A DNA stretch of 5,088 bases from Promethearchaeota archaeon (GCA_019057975.1 JAHLWJ010000338.1:1-5088), one strand, 5' to 3'. Shown: positions 1 to 4,746, numbered from the stretch's first letter. Notes: generated from the sequence alone by a model not told the origin. Numbers and translations: made by a program.

Positions 1-1
1 A

Positions 2-274
2 AAAGTAATGCGTGAATATGGAAATTTTATTTGTTATTCAAAAAAAATGTTAGAATTATACCTGTCAAAAGAATTTGTACCGCATTGCATATTTAAAACC
101 GGTCAAATAAAAAGTTTCTATCCTGATGGAAAATATAAGTTTTGTGTCATGGGAAATTCACCACTATTATGTGACAATTGCGGTTGTATAGTACCGATTG
201 CTGCTTATGCCTTATTTACGAAATTTGATTCTGGTACAGTTGAAAAAACGAGAAAATTGTTTAATCTTCCATAA
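2..274 (+). CDS. C-terminal part of a cysteine-motif protein, probably radical SAM family (5' end outside window)
   Basis: The frame is open from the left edge to a TAA at 272-274. An ATG lies at 8, but nothing upstream of it closes the frame and the fragment reads like the end of a larger protein, so I treat it as 5'-partial. Numbered from the ATG at 8, it has four cysteines in a tight pattern (C46, C55, C58, C60; C-x8-C-x2-C-x-C) inside KFCVMGN...CDNCGCIVP. A hydrophobic stretch and a KFDSGTVEKTRKLF tail follow. Cysteine clusters like this near the C-terminus are common in radical SAM enzymes, where they bind an auxiliary Fe-S cluster or zinc. That assignment is inference from motif style; the CxxxCxxC SAM-cluster motif, if present, lies outside the window. 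It converges on the minus-strand gene ending at 369. It could instead be a small stand-alone metal-binding protein of 88 residues. Confidence 0.5.
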   Translation, partial: KVMREYGNFICYSKKMLELYLSKEFVPHCIFKTGQIKSFYPDGKYKFCVMGNSPLLCDNCGCIVPIAAYALFTKFDSGTVEKTRKLFNLP

Positions 275-368
275 TAAATAAGCTACGAAAAACTAGTAAT
301 TTATTAATATTTGCCGTAATGCCTAGATGCTTCAATGAAATATTCCACATTTTCGAAAAGTATAGCTC
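275..368. other. Convergent intergenic gap, no clear element
   Basis: This 94-bp AT-rich gap separates two genes whose 3' ends face each other. The only structure seen is a perfect 10-bp palindrome (TTTTCGAAAA, 350-359) just beyond the minus-strand stop codon. It is too tight to form a convincing terminator hairpin. Transcripts from both sides must end here or run into each other. Confidence 0.35.
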
Positions 369-1115
369 TCATCTAAAATAACATACTAATCCTCCAAATT
401 TGTCTACGATAGCACCCGCCTCGGATTCTTGACTGACGATTTTAGTTTTAATCTCAAGATTTTTTGCGATTTGTAAAATTCGATGTGTTTTATTTCTATT
501 TTTTGGATTTTTTAGATATTCTTCAGTTAGAATAATATAATTTGGCTTAGGTAAATTAGGATTTTGTTTAAAAAGTCTTAGTTCATGATCGATTTCTCTC
601 CATGTATAAAGAATCTTTGAGAACTTTTCATTTTTATTAATTATCTCTGTCAGTTCTTCTAATATCAACAAACCCTCTTGATTTGAAGTTTCATCAACGA
701 TGTCTTTAAAATATTCTTGTGTTTTTAGGTAATACACATCCTTTTGAGTCTTCGCCTGATTACCTATGATCTTAGAAAAAACAACCTGTTTATCTCCTTT
801 TTTTAATAACCATGAATGATGTTTATTAACGTGATTAAGAAACTCATCTGAATATTCTTCTTTCGGTGGGGAGAGCAATATTACACTTCTGATACCTTCT
901 TTAATTATAGGTCTCAATGTGTTAATGATTTCCTCATGAAAATGGTATAATTGCTTTTTATCTTGATTTCTTCTCTTTCTTCCACGATTTATTTTGAAGT
1001 GTAGCCTAATAGTCCCACTGAATATTCTCCAAAATACAGCATCATTATTATGCAGACCAATAAGAATTGCTATTGGATGACCACGCTTTGTGCGTTTTTT
1101 CCTTTTTTTTGCCAT
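369..1115 (-). CDS. eRF1/Pelota-superfamily protein lacking domain 1 (possible ribosome-rescue factor, VLRF1-like)
   Basis: This 248-residue protein starts with a very basic tail (MAKKRKKRTKRG). Residues 14-140 look like eRF1/Pelota domain 2: a strand pair (AILIGLHNNDAVFWRIFSG, IRLHF), then a basic loop RGRKRRNQ (44-51) where eRF1 carries its GGQ loop, a long helix from about 56, and VILLSPPKEEYSDEFL (78-93), which matches the usual 'GGPGxxKEEF' segment. Residues 145-248 look like domain 3: a helix, then NYIILTEEYL (192-201), then TKIVSQESEAGAIVDKFGGLVCYFR, close to the 'VEIVSxExExGEQLxxFGGIAAxLR' ending of eRF1 and Pelota. No N-terminal stop-codon recognition domain is present. Known relatives (eRF1, Pelota, Vms1/VLRF1) act at the ribosomal A site; those with a Gln-bearing loop hydrolyse peptidyl-tRNA. 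GGQ itself is absent, but Q51 sits in the equivalent loop. Family is fairly sure; activity is inference. The start is the only ATG close to the upstream promoter candidates, and no Shine-Dalgarno is seen. Confidence 0.62.
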   Translation of the reverse strand: MAKKRKKRTKRGHPIAILIGLHNNDAVFWRIFSGTIRLHFKINRGRKRRNQDKKQLYHFHEEIINTLRPIIKEGIRSVILLSPPKEEYSDEFLNHVNKHHSWLLKKGDKQVVFSKIIGNQAKTQKDVYYLKTQEYFKDIVDETSNQEGLLILEELTEIINKNEKFSKILYTWREIDHELRLFKQNPNLPKPNYIILTEEYLKNPKNRNKTHRILQIAKNLEIKTKIVSQESEAGAIVDKFGGLVCYFR

Positions 1116-1144
1116 GATAGAATAGAGATTTTAAAAAGATAAAA

Positions 1145-1156
1145 AGAAATTTAAAG
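1145..1156 (-). promoter_or_regulatory. Candidate TATA box of the eRF1-like gene
   Basis: On the minus strand this reads CATCTTTAAATTTC, a TATA-like core about 36 nt before the ATG at 1115. A start site about 25 nt downstream would leave a leader of roughly ten bases. A second AT-rich core (TTTTTAAAATC, 1128-1138) is closer than usual. The whole area is AT-rich, so confidence is low. Confidence 0.25.
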
Positions 1157-1183
1157 ATGTTTCAATTAATGATGGAAGAGATT

Positions 1184-1263
1184 ATAATTCTAAGAATTTT
1201 TTTATTTTCATTCCATGAGGTTTCATTTTTTTGGATTCGGGATGGAATCGAAAGAATAATCAT
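1184..1263 (+). repeat. Direct repeat R1, left copy (upstream of TA operon 1)
   Basis: This segment recurs at 1995-2073 on the same strand. The block 1221-1247 matches 2035-2061 at 23 of 27 positions, including an unbroken TGGATTCGGGATGGAA. The block ATAATTCTAAGAA (1184-1196) matches with one change. A 3-bp length difference lies between the two blocks. Inside the unit, ATTCCAT (1210-1216) and ATGGAAT (1242-1248) form an inverted repeat, so a stem-loop is possible. The two copies bracket the TA operon 1307-1983. This copy lies between the divergent promoters of the eRF1-like gene and TA operon 1. Its origin (dispersed repeat, MITE remnant or recombination site) is not decided by the sequence. 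Confidence 0.75.
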
Positions 1264-1267
1264 AAAG

Positions 1268-1276
1268 AATATATAC
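1268..1276 (+). promoter_or_regulatory. TATA box of TA operon 1
   Basis: AATATATAC is centred about 35 nt before the ATG at 1307, which predicts transcription starting around 1297-1300 and a leader of under ten bases. No Shine-Dalgarno precedes the ATG, which fits a near-leaderless archaeal mRNA. An inverted repeat ATACT-N6-AGTAT (1273-1288) overlaps the downstream edge of the box. It is a plausible operator for the ribbon-helix-helix antitoxin, so the operon may be autorepressed. Confidence 0.45.
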
Positions 1277-1306
1277 TTAAGATAGTATTTTTACTGTAGA
1301 TAAGAC

Positions 1307-1549
1307 ATGACAGAACTAAAACTTAATATTCCAGTAACTTTATATGAAAAAATGAAAAAACATCCAGAAATTAAATGGGACTCAATTGCACAGTCAGCAC
1401 TAAAACGCTATATTGAAAAAATTGAAATGACTGAAGATTTAACTTCAAAAAGTAAATTGACTTTGGACGATGTGGAAGAAATTAGCAATGAAATTACTAA
1501 AAGAAGCTGGGAAAAACATAAGGAATATCTTAGAAATTTAGAAAAATGA
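1307..1549 (+). CDS. Ribbon-helix-helix antitoxin of TA operon 1 (VapB-like)
   Basis: This 80-residue protein begins with a short hydrophobic strand (ELKLNIPV, 3-10), then helix LYEKMKKHP, then WDSIAQSALKRYIEKIE (24-40). That strand-helix-helix order is the ribbon-helix-helix DNA-binding fold of CopG/VapB-type antitoxins. The charged C-terminal half (residues 41-80, with W68 near the end) would wrap the toxin's active site. Role inferred from family: it neutralises the partner PIN toxin and, as a dimer or complex, represses its own promoter. The stop codon overlaps the toxin's start codon as ATGA (1546-1549), so the two are translationally coupled. The ATG at 1307 is preferred because it follows the TATA box at the expected distance and the RHH strand begins immediately after it. 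The family is a confident call from fold pattern plus partner gene; the exact subfamily is not resolved. Confidence 0.8.
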   Translation: MTELKLNIPVTLYEKMKKHPEIKWDSIAQSALKRYIEKIEMTEDLTSKSKLTLDDVEEISNEITKRSWEKHKEYLRNLEK

Positions 1550-1983
1550 AGCTCATCATTGATACTAATATATTAATCTCTAGTTTATTAAAAGATTCAA
1601 CAACTAGAGAAATTTTATTAAATGAATCATTAAACTTCTACTTACCTGAGATTGTTTTGAGCGAAGTCAATAAATATCTTCCATATATAATTCAGAAATC
1701 CGAGCTTAGTGAAGAAGAAATAAAAAAACTCCTAAATACTCTTCTTGAAAATTTAATTTTGGTGCCAATCGATGAATATGAAAAGAAAATGGATGAGGGA
1801 ATGAAAATTATAGGGAACATAGATGAAAAAGATATTCAATTCATTGCTCTAGCTTTATCAATAGAAAATGATGGAATATGGTCTAATGATAAACATTTTG
1901 AAAAGCAAAAGAAAATTAAAGTATTCAAAGCGGTTGATATCCTTAAACTTTTAGAAGAACTCTCAAAAAAAGGGAAAGAATAA
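1546..1983 (+). CDS. PIN-domain toxin of TA operon 1 (PIN_2-like putative endoribonuclease)
   Basis: This 145-residue protein is a single PIN domain. The acidic residues expected for the Mg/Mn-dependent nuclease site are visible: D6 in LIIDTNILISSLL, E40 in EIVLSEVNKYL, D93/D96 in IGNIDEKDIQFIALAL, and D115 in IWSNDKHFEK. The layout resembles the archaeal PIN_2 type (Pfam PF10130-like) rather than classical VapC: a long SGLSEEE-like helical insert (KSELSEEEIKKLLNTLLENL, 51-70) and the GNIDEKD...WSNDKHF ending. PIN toxins cleave tRNA or rRNA in the cytoplasm and stop translation; the target here is unknown. The ATG overlaps the antitoxin stop by four bases and no separate promoter or Shine-Dalgarno is seen, so expression depends on the antitoxin message. 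The catalytic set looks intact, so the toxin is probably functional. Confidence 0.85.
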   Translation: MKLIIDTNILISSLLKDSTTREILLNESLNFYLPEIVLSEVNKYLPYIIQKSELSEEEIKKLLNTLLENLILVPIDEYEKKMDEGMKIIGNIDEKDIQFIALALSIENDGIWSNDKHFEKQKKIKVFKAVDILKLLEELSKKGKE

Positions 1984-1994
1984 AATTAATAGCT

Positions 1995-2073
1995 ATAATC
2001 CTAAGAAATTTTTCAGGATTTACATTCCATAAGGCTTCATTTCGATGGATTCGGGATGGAACTGAATACTCCT
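1995..2073 (+). repeat. Direct repeat R1, right copy (downstream of TA operon 1)
   Basis: This is the partner of 1184-1263 and begins 12 bp after the toxin stop codon. The conserved GGATTCGGGATGGAA block is at 2047-2061. The AATCCT/AGGATT arms at 1997-2002 and 2015-2020 form a 6-bp stem here that is only partly kept in the left copy. TTCCAT (2025-2030) and ATGGAA (2056-2061) form a second, wider inverted pair. The 1997-2020 hairpin could help end or stabilise the TA operon 1 message, but no T-run follows it. Confidence 0.75.
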
Positions 2074-2087
2074 ATTATATTAATTTA

Positions 2088-2162
2088 CTAGTATTTTATG
2101 ATATTTATACCTTCAATTCTTTCAAAATGGTTTCCATCGATATTTTTCTCACAAATTAACAT
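2088..2162 (-). pseudogene. Decayed C-terminal tail of a second VapC-type PIN gene
   Basis: The minus strand ends in NHFERIEGINIIKY and a TAG stop (2088-2090), preceded by ...LICEKNIDG. The intact toxin ending at 2405 finishes SHFERIEGIDVIKY and a stop, preceded by EIITKNV. At the DNA level 36 of the last 42 bases agree (2088-2129 against 2405-2446). Upstream of the EKN motif the similarity fades, and the frame reaches a stop near 2207 without the rest of a PIN domain. This is therefore a vapC remnant on the same strand as its neighbour, not a gene. It sits between repeat R1 and repeat R2. Confidence 0.72.
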
Positions 2163-2348
2163 TTCAATAAATATTAAAAAAATTAGATTAATGGAATAGC
2201 TATTTCATATCTGGGATTATCTCTGTATCTTACCAATCTATAAAGAAATCGAAGTCATATATTCATGTGATGTTCACTTCAAGCATGAATCATTTCAGTC
2301 TTTGGGACCAAAAGTTGAAAATCCACTAGATGTATGGATTACACTATA
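2163..2348. other. Non-coding stretch between vapC remnant and repeat R2
   Basis: No convincing gene is present. A plus-strand frame is open from 2200 to the TAA at 2347-2349, about 49 codons ending ...VENPLDVWITL. It has no ATG or GTG and begins right after an in-frame TAG, so it can only be a remnant or chance. I looked for traces of vapB here and found none that align convincingly. Confidence 0.4.
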
Positions 2349-2404
2349 AGTGGGTTGTTATTCCCATAATATTATCAATAACTATTATAACAAATCTCAA
2401 ATTA
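2349..2404 (+). repeat. Direct repeat R2, left copy (abuts the 3' end of vapC)
   Basis: These 56 bp match 3247-3302 without gaps at 47 of 56 positions (about 84%), same orientation. Conserved blocks include AGTGGGTT at the left edge, TCCCATAATAT in the middle and CAAATTA at the right edge. TGGG and CCCA near the left end could pair as a small 4-bp hairpin. The repeat stops exactly where the vapC stop codon begins (2405). No terminal inverted repeats or target-site duplication are seen. Confidence 0.8.
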
Positions 2405-2812
2405 TCAGTATTTTATGACATCTATCCCTTCTATTCTTTCAAAATGACTTACATTCTTAGTTATTATTTCTTTAATTCCATTTGTTAACATGATACCCAC
2501 TATAAGAATGTCATTATCATCTATTTTCTGTCCTTGGGATTCTAAAATATCATAAATTTCAGCTGCTTTTTCAGCTTCTTTAAAGCCCAAAGAAAAAATC
2601 TCCATACTACTTATGAATTCCAACCAAGGTTTGTAAAGTTGTTTAAATCTTTTTTCAGAAATTTTACGTTTAGTCCTTTCAAATCCTATATTCATTTCAT
2701 AGACTGTGATAGAAGTAATGTGAATCAAATCTTCCTTATCTTCAATTATCTGTTTGAGTTTTTCATTTCCACTCAAATAATCAATACAGGCAGAAGTATC
2801 TAATAGAATCAT
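2405..2812 (-). CDS. vapC: VapC-type PIN-domain toxin of TA operon 2
   Basis: This 135-residue protein matches the classical VapC PIN layout. D5 lies in ILLDTSACIDYL, E39 in ITSITVYEMNIG, D101 in GQKIDDNDILIVGIML (with D98 and D99 next to it), and N120 in ITKNVSHFERIEGIDVI, a standard VapC ending. These are the metal-binding residues of the PIN ribonuclease fold; known VapCs cut tRNA or rRNA and halt translation. The ATG overlaps the antitoxin stop as ATGA (2809-2812), and an AGGGA-like ribosome site lies about 7 nt before it (2820-2824 on the minus strand) inside the antitoxin gene. It is not closely related to the PIN toxin of operon 1, which is a different PIN subtype, but its C-terminus is nearly the same as the remnant at 2088-2162. 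Active-site residues are intact. Confidence 0.88.
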   Translation of the reverse strand: MILLDTSACIDYLSGNEKLKQIIEDKEDLIHITSITVYEMNIGFERTKRKISEKRFKQLYKPWLEFISSMEIFSLGFKEAEKAAEIYDILESQGQKIDDNDILIVGIMLTNGIKEIITKNVSHFERIEGIDVIKY

Positions 2813-3048
2813 TTTAAGTTCCCTAAGTTCGATTTATTCCAAGATCTTGCATTCCGAGTTGACAAATCGCCCCAGACTTCCTTTTTTTCTGTATCTGAAA
2901 GATCCCATGCACCAAAAGATTTTTCAAGTGTATTCTTTTGTATATTTAATAGTCTTAAGAATAACTCTGAGAAACTTTCATTTTCACGTTTAATTTTGAG
3001 TAGTTTGTTATAAACATCCTTAGTAATACTAATATTTTTTGAAGTCAT
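2809..3048 (-). CDS. vapB: VapB antitoxin of TA operon 2 (DUF217/VAPB_antitox-like)
   Basis: The protein is 79 residues from the ATG at 3048. The N-terminus, TSKNISITKDVYNKLLKIKR, then ENESFSELFLRLL, follows the pattern of archaeal VapB antitoxins of the PF02697 type ('TISIxxDVYxKLxxxKxxxESFSExxxRLL'). The second half has GAWDLSDTEKKEVWGDLSTRNARSW, whose acidic, tryptophan-bearing region is typical of the toxin-binding tail. The frame can be extended to an ATG at 3072, adding MCMYMYIH, but those codons are only the translation of a TATACA-rich stretch, and that ATG would overlap the TATA box. The start at 3048 lies at the transcription-start distance from that box, so a leaderless message is likely. 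Family role: it blocks VapC and represses its own promoter. Confidence 0.83.
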   Translation of the reverse strand: MTSKNISITKDVYNKLLKIKRENESFSELFLRLLNIQKNTLEKSFGAWDLSDTEKKEVWGDLSTRNARSWNKSNLGNLK

Positions 3049-3062
3049 ATGTATATACATAT
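3047..3062. promoter_or_regulatory. 16-bp perfect palindrome at the vapBC start (candidate operator)
   Basis: ATATGTATATACATAT reads the same on both strands and covers the predicted transcription start and the first two bases of the vapB start codon. Further TATGT-like steps continue to 3073. A dimeric VapB or the VapBC complex bound here would sit between the TATA box and the gene and block initiation, the classical autorepression layout. The palindrome is seen directly; the operator role is inference. Confidence 0.5.
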
Positions 3063-3070
3063 ACATACAC

Positions 3071-3082
3071 ATATTTATAGAT
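3071..3082 (-). promoter_or_regulatory. TATA box of TA operon 2
   Basis: On the minus strand this reads ATCTATAAATAT, a good archaeal TATA box centred about 28 nt before the ATG at 3048. The expected start site, about 25 nt downstream, falls at or next to that ATG, implying a leaderless vapBC message and supporting 3048 over 3072 as the start codon. Confidence 0.55.
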
Positions 3083-3116
3083 AATCAAGAATATGAAATT
3101 GAATGTTTAATTAAAA

Positions 3117-3245
3117 ATGGTAGAGCAATTACTCTTATTCGTCAATGCTGGTAAAAAATTTGATGAAATTGGGATGTTCAATACCCTCACAAAAGTATTA
3201 GTAATACTAAGGCAAGTGGATCCAAATAAAAATTTGATAATTTAG
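3117..3245 (+). CDS. Possible 42-residue protein of unknown function
   Basis: An ATG at 3117 opens a 42-codon frame to a TAG at 3243-3245, starting MVEQLLLFVNAGKKFDEIG and ending QVDPNKNLII. I do not recognise it. Its composition is protein-like, alternating hydrophobic and charged residues with a possible amphipathic helix around residues 19-34. No Shine-Dalgarno precedes it; the nearest AT-rich promoter candidate would overlap the divergent vapB promoter. It stops one base before repeat R2 begins at 3247, so it may be a fragment cut off by whatever placed R2 there. It could equally be chance. Confidence 0.25.
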   Translation: MVEQLLLFVNAGKKFDEIGMFNTLTKVLVILRQVDPNKNLII

Positions 3246-3246
3246 T

Positions 3247-3302
3247 AGTGGGTTATCGATCCCATAATATCATCAAAAACTATTATTATAAATCCCAAAT
3301 TA
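3247..3302 (+). repeat. Direct repeat R2, right copy (upstream of the cDPGS-like gene)
   Basis: This is the ungapped 56-bp partner of 2349-2404, ending 45 bp before the cDPGS-like start codon. It includes TTATTATAAATCCC (3283-3296), which could act as a TATA box for that gene. The left copy is altered at two positions in that same spot, so only this copy looks promoter-competent. On the minus strand both copies happen to read through as a related short peptide, but this follows from equal length and I give it no weight. Confidence 0.8.
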
Positions 3303-3322
3303 ACTATTATAATTATATAAAG
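3283..3322 (+). promoter_or_regulatory. Promoter candidates of the cDPGS-like gene
   Basis: Two TATA-like boxes are present. TTATTATAAATC at 3283-3294 lies within repeat R2 and would give a leader of about 30 nt that includes the weak ribosome site AAAGGT (3335-3340). TTATATAAAG at 3313-3322 is the better match but would start transcription only a few bases before the ATG and leave out that ribosome site. The sequence does not decide between them. Confidence 0.4.
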
Positions 3323-3347
3323 AACACTATAAGAAAGGTTTGTGTCT

Positions 3348-4688
3348 ATGAAAAAAAAGAAGGTTATTATAATCGGCGCTCTGGGAATGGATTTCCATAC
3401 ATTTGTCACTGTATTTAGAGATAACGAAGAATATGATGTTGTGGCATTTACTATTGCTGGAGAACAAAACGTAGGTACCATAGAAGGAGCTGAAAGAAAA
3501 TTTCCCTCAGAGTTGGCGGGCAAATTATATCCAAATGGAATACCAATGGTTTCTGAAGAACTTTTAGAAGAGTATATAAAAAAATATGAAGTAGATGAGG
3601 TTGTTTTTGCTTACTCGGATATTTCCCATGAAGAAGTTATGCATAAGGCATCAAAAGTTCTTAGTGCTGGAGCAAATTACCGGTTAATCTCTGGAAAATT
3701 TACTCAAATTAAAGCTAATAAACCTGTAGTTGCCATTTGTGCTGTAAGAACGGGATGTGGGAAAAGTCAAGTTTCTAGAGCAACATATAGGTATTTAAAA
3801 AGTAAAGGATATCGCGTAGTAGCCATACGAGAACCTATGCCATATGGGGATTTAGTCAAGCAGAATGTTATGCGCTTCGAAAAATATGAAGACTTAGATA
3901 AATACGAATGTACAATTGAAGAACGAGAAGAGTATGAACCTTACATCGAGCAAGGACTTGTCATCTATTCTGGTGTCGATTATGAAAAAATAATTCGGGA
4001 AGCAGAAAAAGAAGCAGACGTGATTATTTTCGACGGTGGGAACAACGAAATTTCGTTTTATGTTACAGATTTATTGTTCATAGTCGTCGATCCATTGAGA
4101 CCAGGCCATGAGTTAAAATATCATCCCGGTGAAGTCAATGCGCGTTATGCTGATGCTTTTGTTATAAATAAGATGAATAGTGCGAAACCAAAAGATGTTA
4201 AAATTGTAGAGGAGAATTTAGATAAATTGAATCCTAAAGCAATAAGAATATATACGAATTCTGTTGTAACTGTGGAGGGCAATCAAGATTTAAGTGGAAA
4301 AAGAGCACTTGTAGTGGAGGATGGTCCAACGCTTACACATGGAGATATGTCTTATGGAGCTGGATATGTCGCTGCCATTAATAGTGGAGCTATAATAGTG
4401 GATCCACGACCTTATTTATCAGGCACAATGAAAACAGTATTTGAAGAATTTCCTCAAATTACTGAAATTGTGCCCGCAATGGGTTACAATGACCAGCAAA
4501 TAAAAGACATGGAAGAAACACTGAATAACGCAGAAGCGGAAGTTATTATTGATGGCAGTCCAATAGATCTTGGGAAATTAATTAAAAGTAACAAACCAAT
4601 AGTAAGAGTAAACTACGATATAGAAGCAATAAAAAGTCCAACTATTGAAGAAGTGCTTGATAAATTTATTAAACAACATTTAAAATAA
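3348..4688 (+). CDS. Cyclic 2,3-diphosphoglycerate synthase-like P-loop NTPase (COG2403-type)
   Basis: This 446-residue protein is near the family's usual 450-460. Residues 4-115 form a Rossmann-like N-terminal domain (KKVIIIGALGMDFHTF, VVAFT, DEVVFAYSDISHEEVM). A P-loop domain follows: the variant Walker A AVRTGCGKSQVSR (132-144), MPYGDL (164-169), CTIEEREEYEPYI (188-200), Walker B ADVIIFDGGNNE (223-234), VVDPLRPGHE (246-255) and INKM (273-276) at the NKxD position. VVEDGPTLTHG and YGAGYVAA (322-343) are also family-typical. The characterised relative in Methanothermus fervidus makes cyclic 2,3-diphosphoglycerate, a methanogen thermoprotectant and phosphate store, from 2,3-diphosphoglycerate and ATP. 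Many homologues outside methanogens are called only predicted GTPases, so the substrate is open. ATG 3348 is chosen over GTG 3342, which would lie about two bases from the AAAGGT ribosome site. It is probably transcribed alone, given the terminator after it. Confidence 0.8.
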   Translation: MKKKKVIIIGALGMDFHTFVTVFRDNEEYDVVAFTIAGEQNVGTIEGAERKFPSELAGKLYPNGIPMVSEELLEEYIKKYEVDEVVFAYSDISHEEVMHKASKVLSAGANYRLISGKFTQIKANKPVVAICAVRTGCGKSQVSRATYRYLKSKGYRVVAIREPMPYGDLVKQNVMRFEKYEDLDKYECTIEEREEYEPYIEQGLVIYSGVDYEKIIREAEKEADVIIFDGGNNEISFYVTDLLFIVVDPLRPGHELKYHPGEVNARYADAFVINKMNSAKPKDVKIVEENLDKLNPKAIRIYTNSVVTVEGNQDLSGKRALVVEDGPTLTHGDMSYGAGYVAAINSGAIIVDPRPYLSGTMKTVFEEFPQITEIVPAMGYNDQQIKDMEETLNNAEAEVIIDGSPIDLGKLIKSNKPIVRVNYDIEAIKSPTIEEVLDKFIKQHLK

Positions 4689-4746
4689 GGGTTTAATTTA
4701 AAATAGAACCCAGTTTAATCATTATAATTTTATATTTTTATTTTTT
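4689..4746 (+). terminator. Probable terminator after the cDPGS-like gene
   Basis: GGGTT (4689-4693) directly after the stop codon can pair with AACCC (4707-4711) across an AT-only loop apart from one G. T-rich sequence follows, with runs near 4735-4746. Archaeal termination is driven mainly by T-tracts, so the T-rich part may matter more than the 5-bp stem. Confidence 0.42.

Noticed and set aside
2200..2349. Plus-strand open frame of about 49 codons
   Set aside because: It has no ATG or GTG, begins directly after an in-frame TAG and shows no recognisable motif. Its similarity to the 3117-3245 ORF is limited to short matches expected by chance in AT-rich DNA.
3049..3072. Longer vapB start at 3072 (extra MCMYMYIH)
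   Set aside because: The codons are a TATACA-type repeat within the promoter, the ATG overlaps the TATA box, and the VapB family begins with the strand that follows ATG 3048.
1184..3302. CRISPR array or tandem-repeat locus
   Set aside because: R1 and R2 each occur only twice, 0.8-0.9 kb apart, with genes between the copies, and the copies are diverged.
2349..3302. Insertion sequence or MITE carrying TA operon 2
   Set aside because: No transposase, terminal inverted repeats or target-site duplication are visible; the flanking repeats are direct, so I call them only repeats.
3342..3347. GTG start two codons upstream for the cDPGS-like gene
   Set aside because: It is only about two bases from the AAAGGT ribosome site, while ATG 3348 has normal spacing and starts right at the first beta-strand.
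3242..3523. Minus-strand open frame of 93 codons
   Set aside because: It lies opposite the start and promoter of the cDPGS-like gene and repeat R2, has no recognisable motif or promoter, and is low-complexity at its C-terminus.
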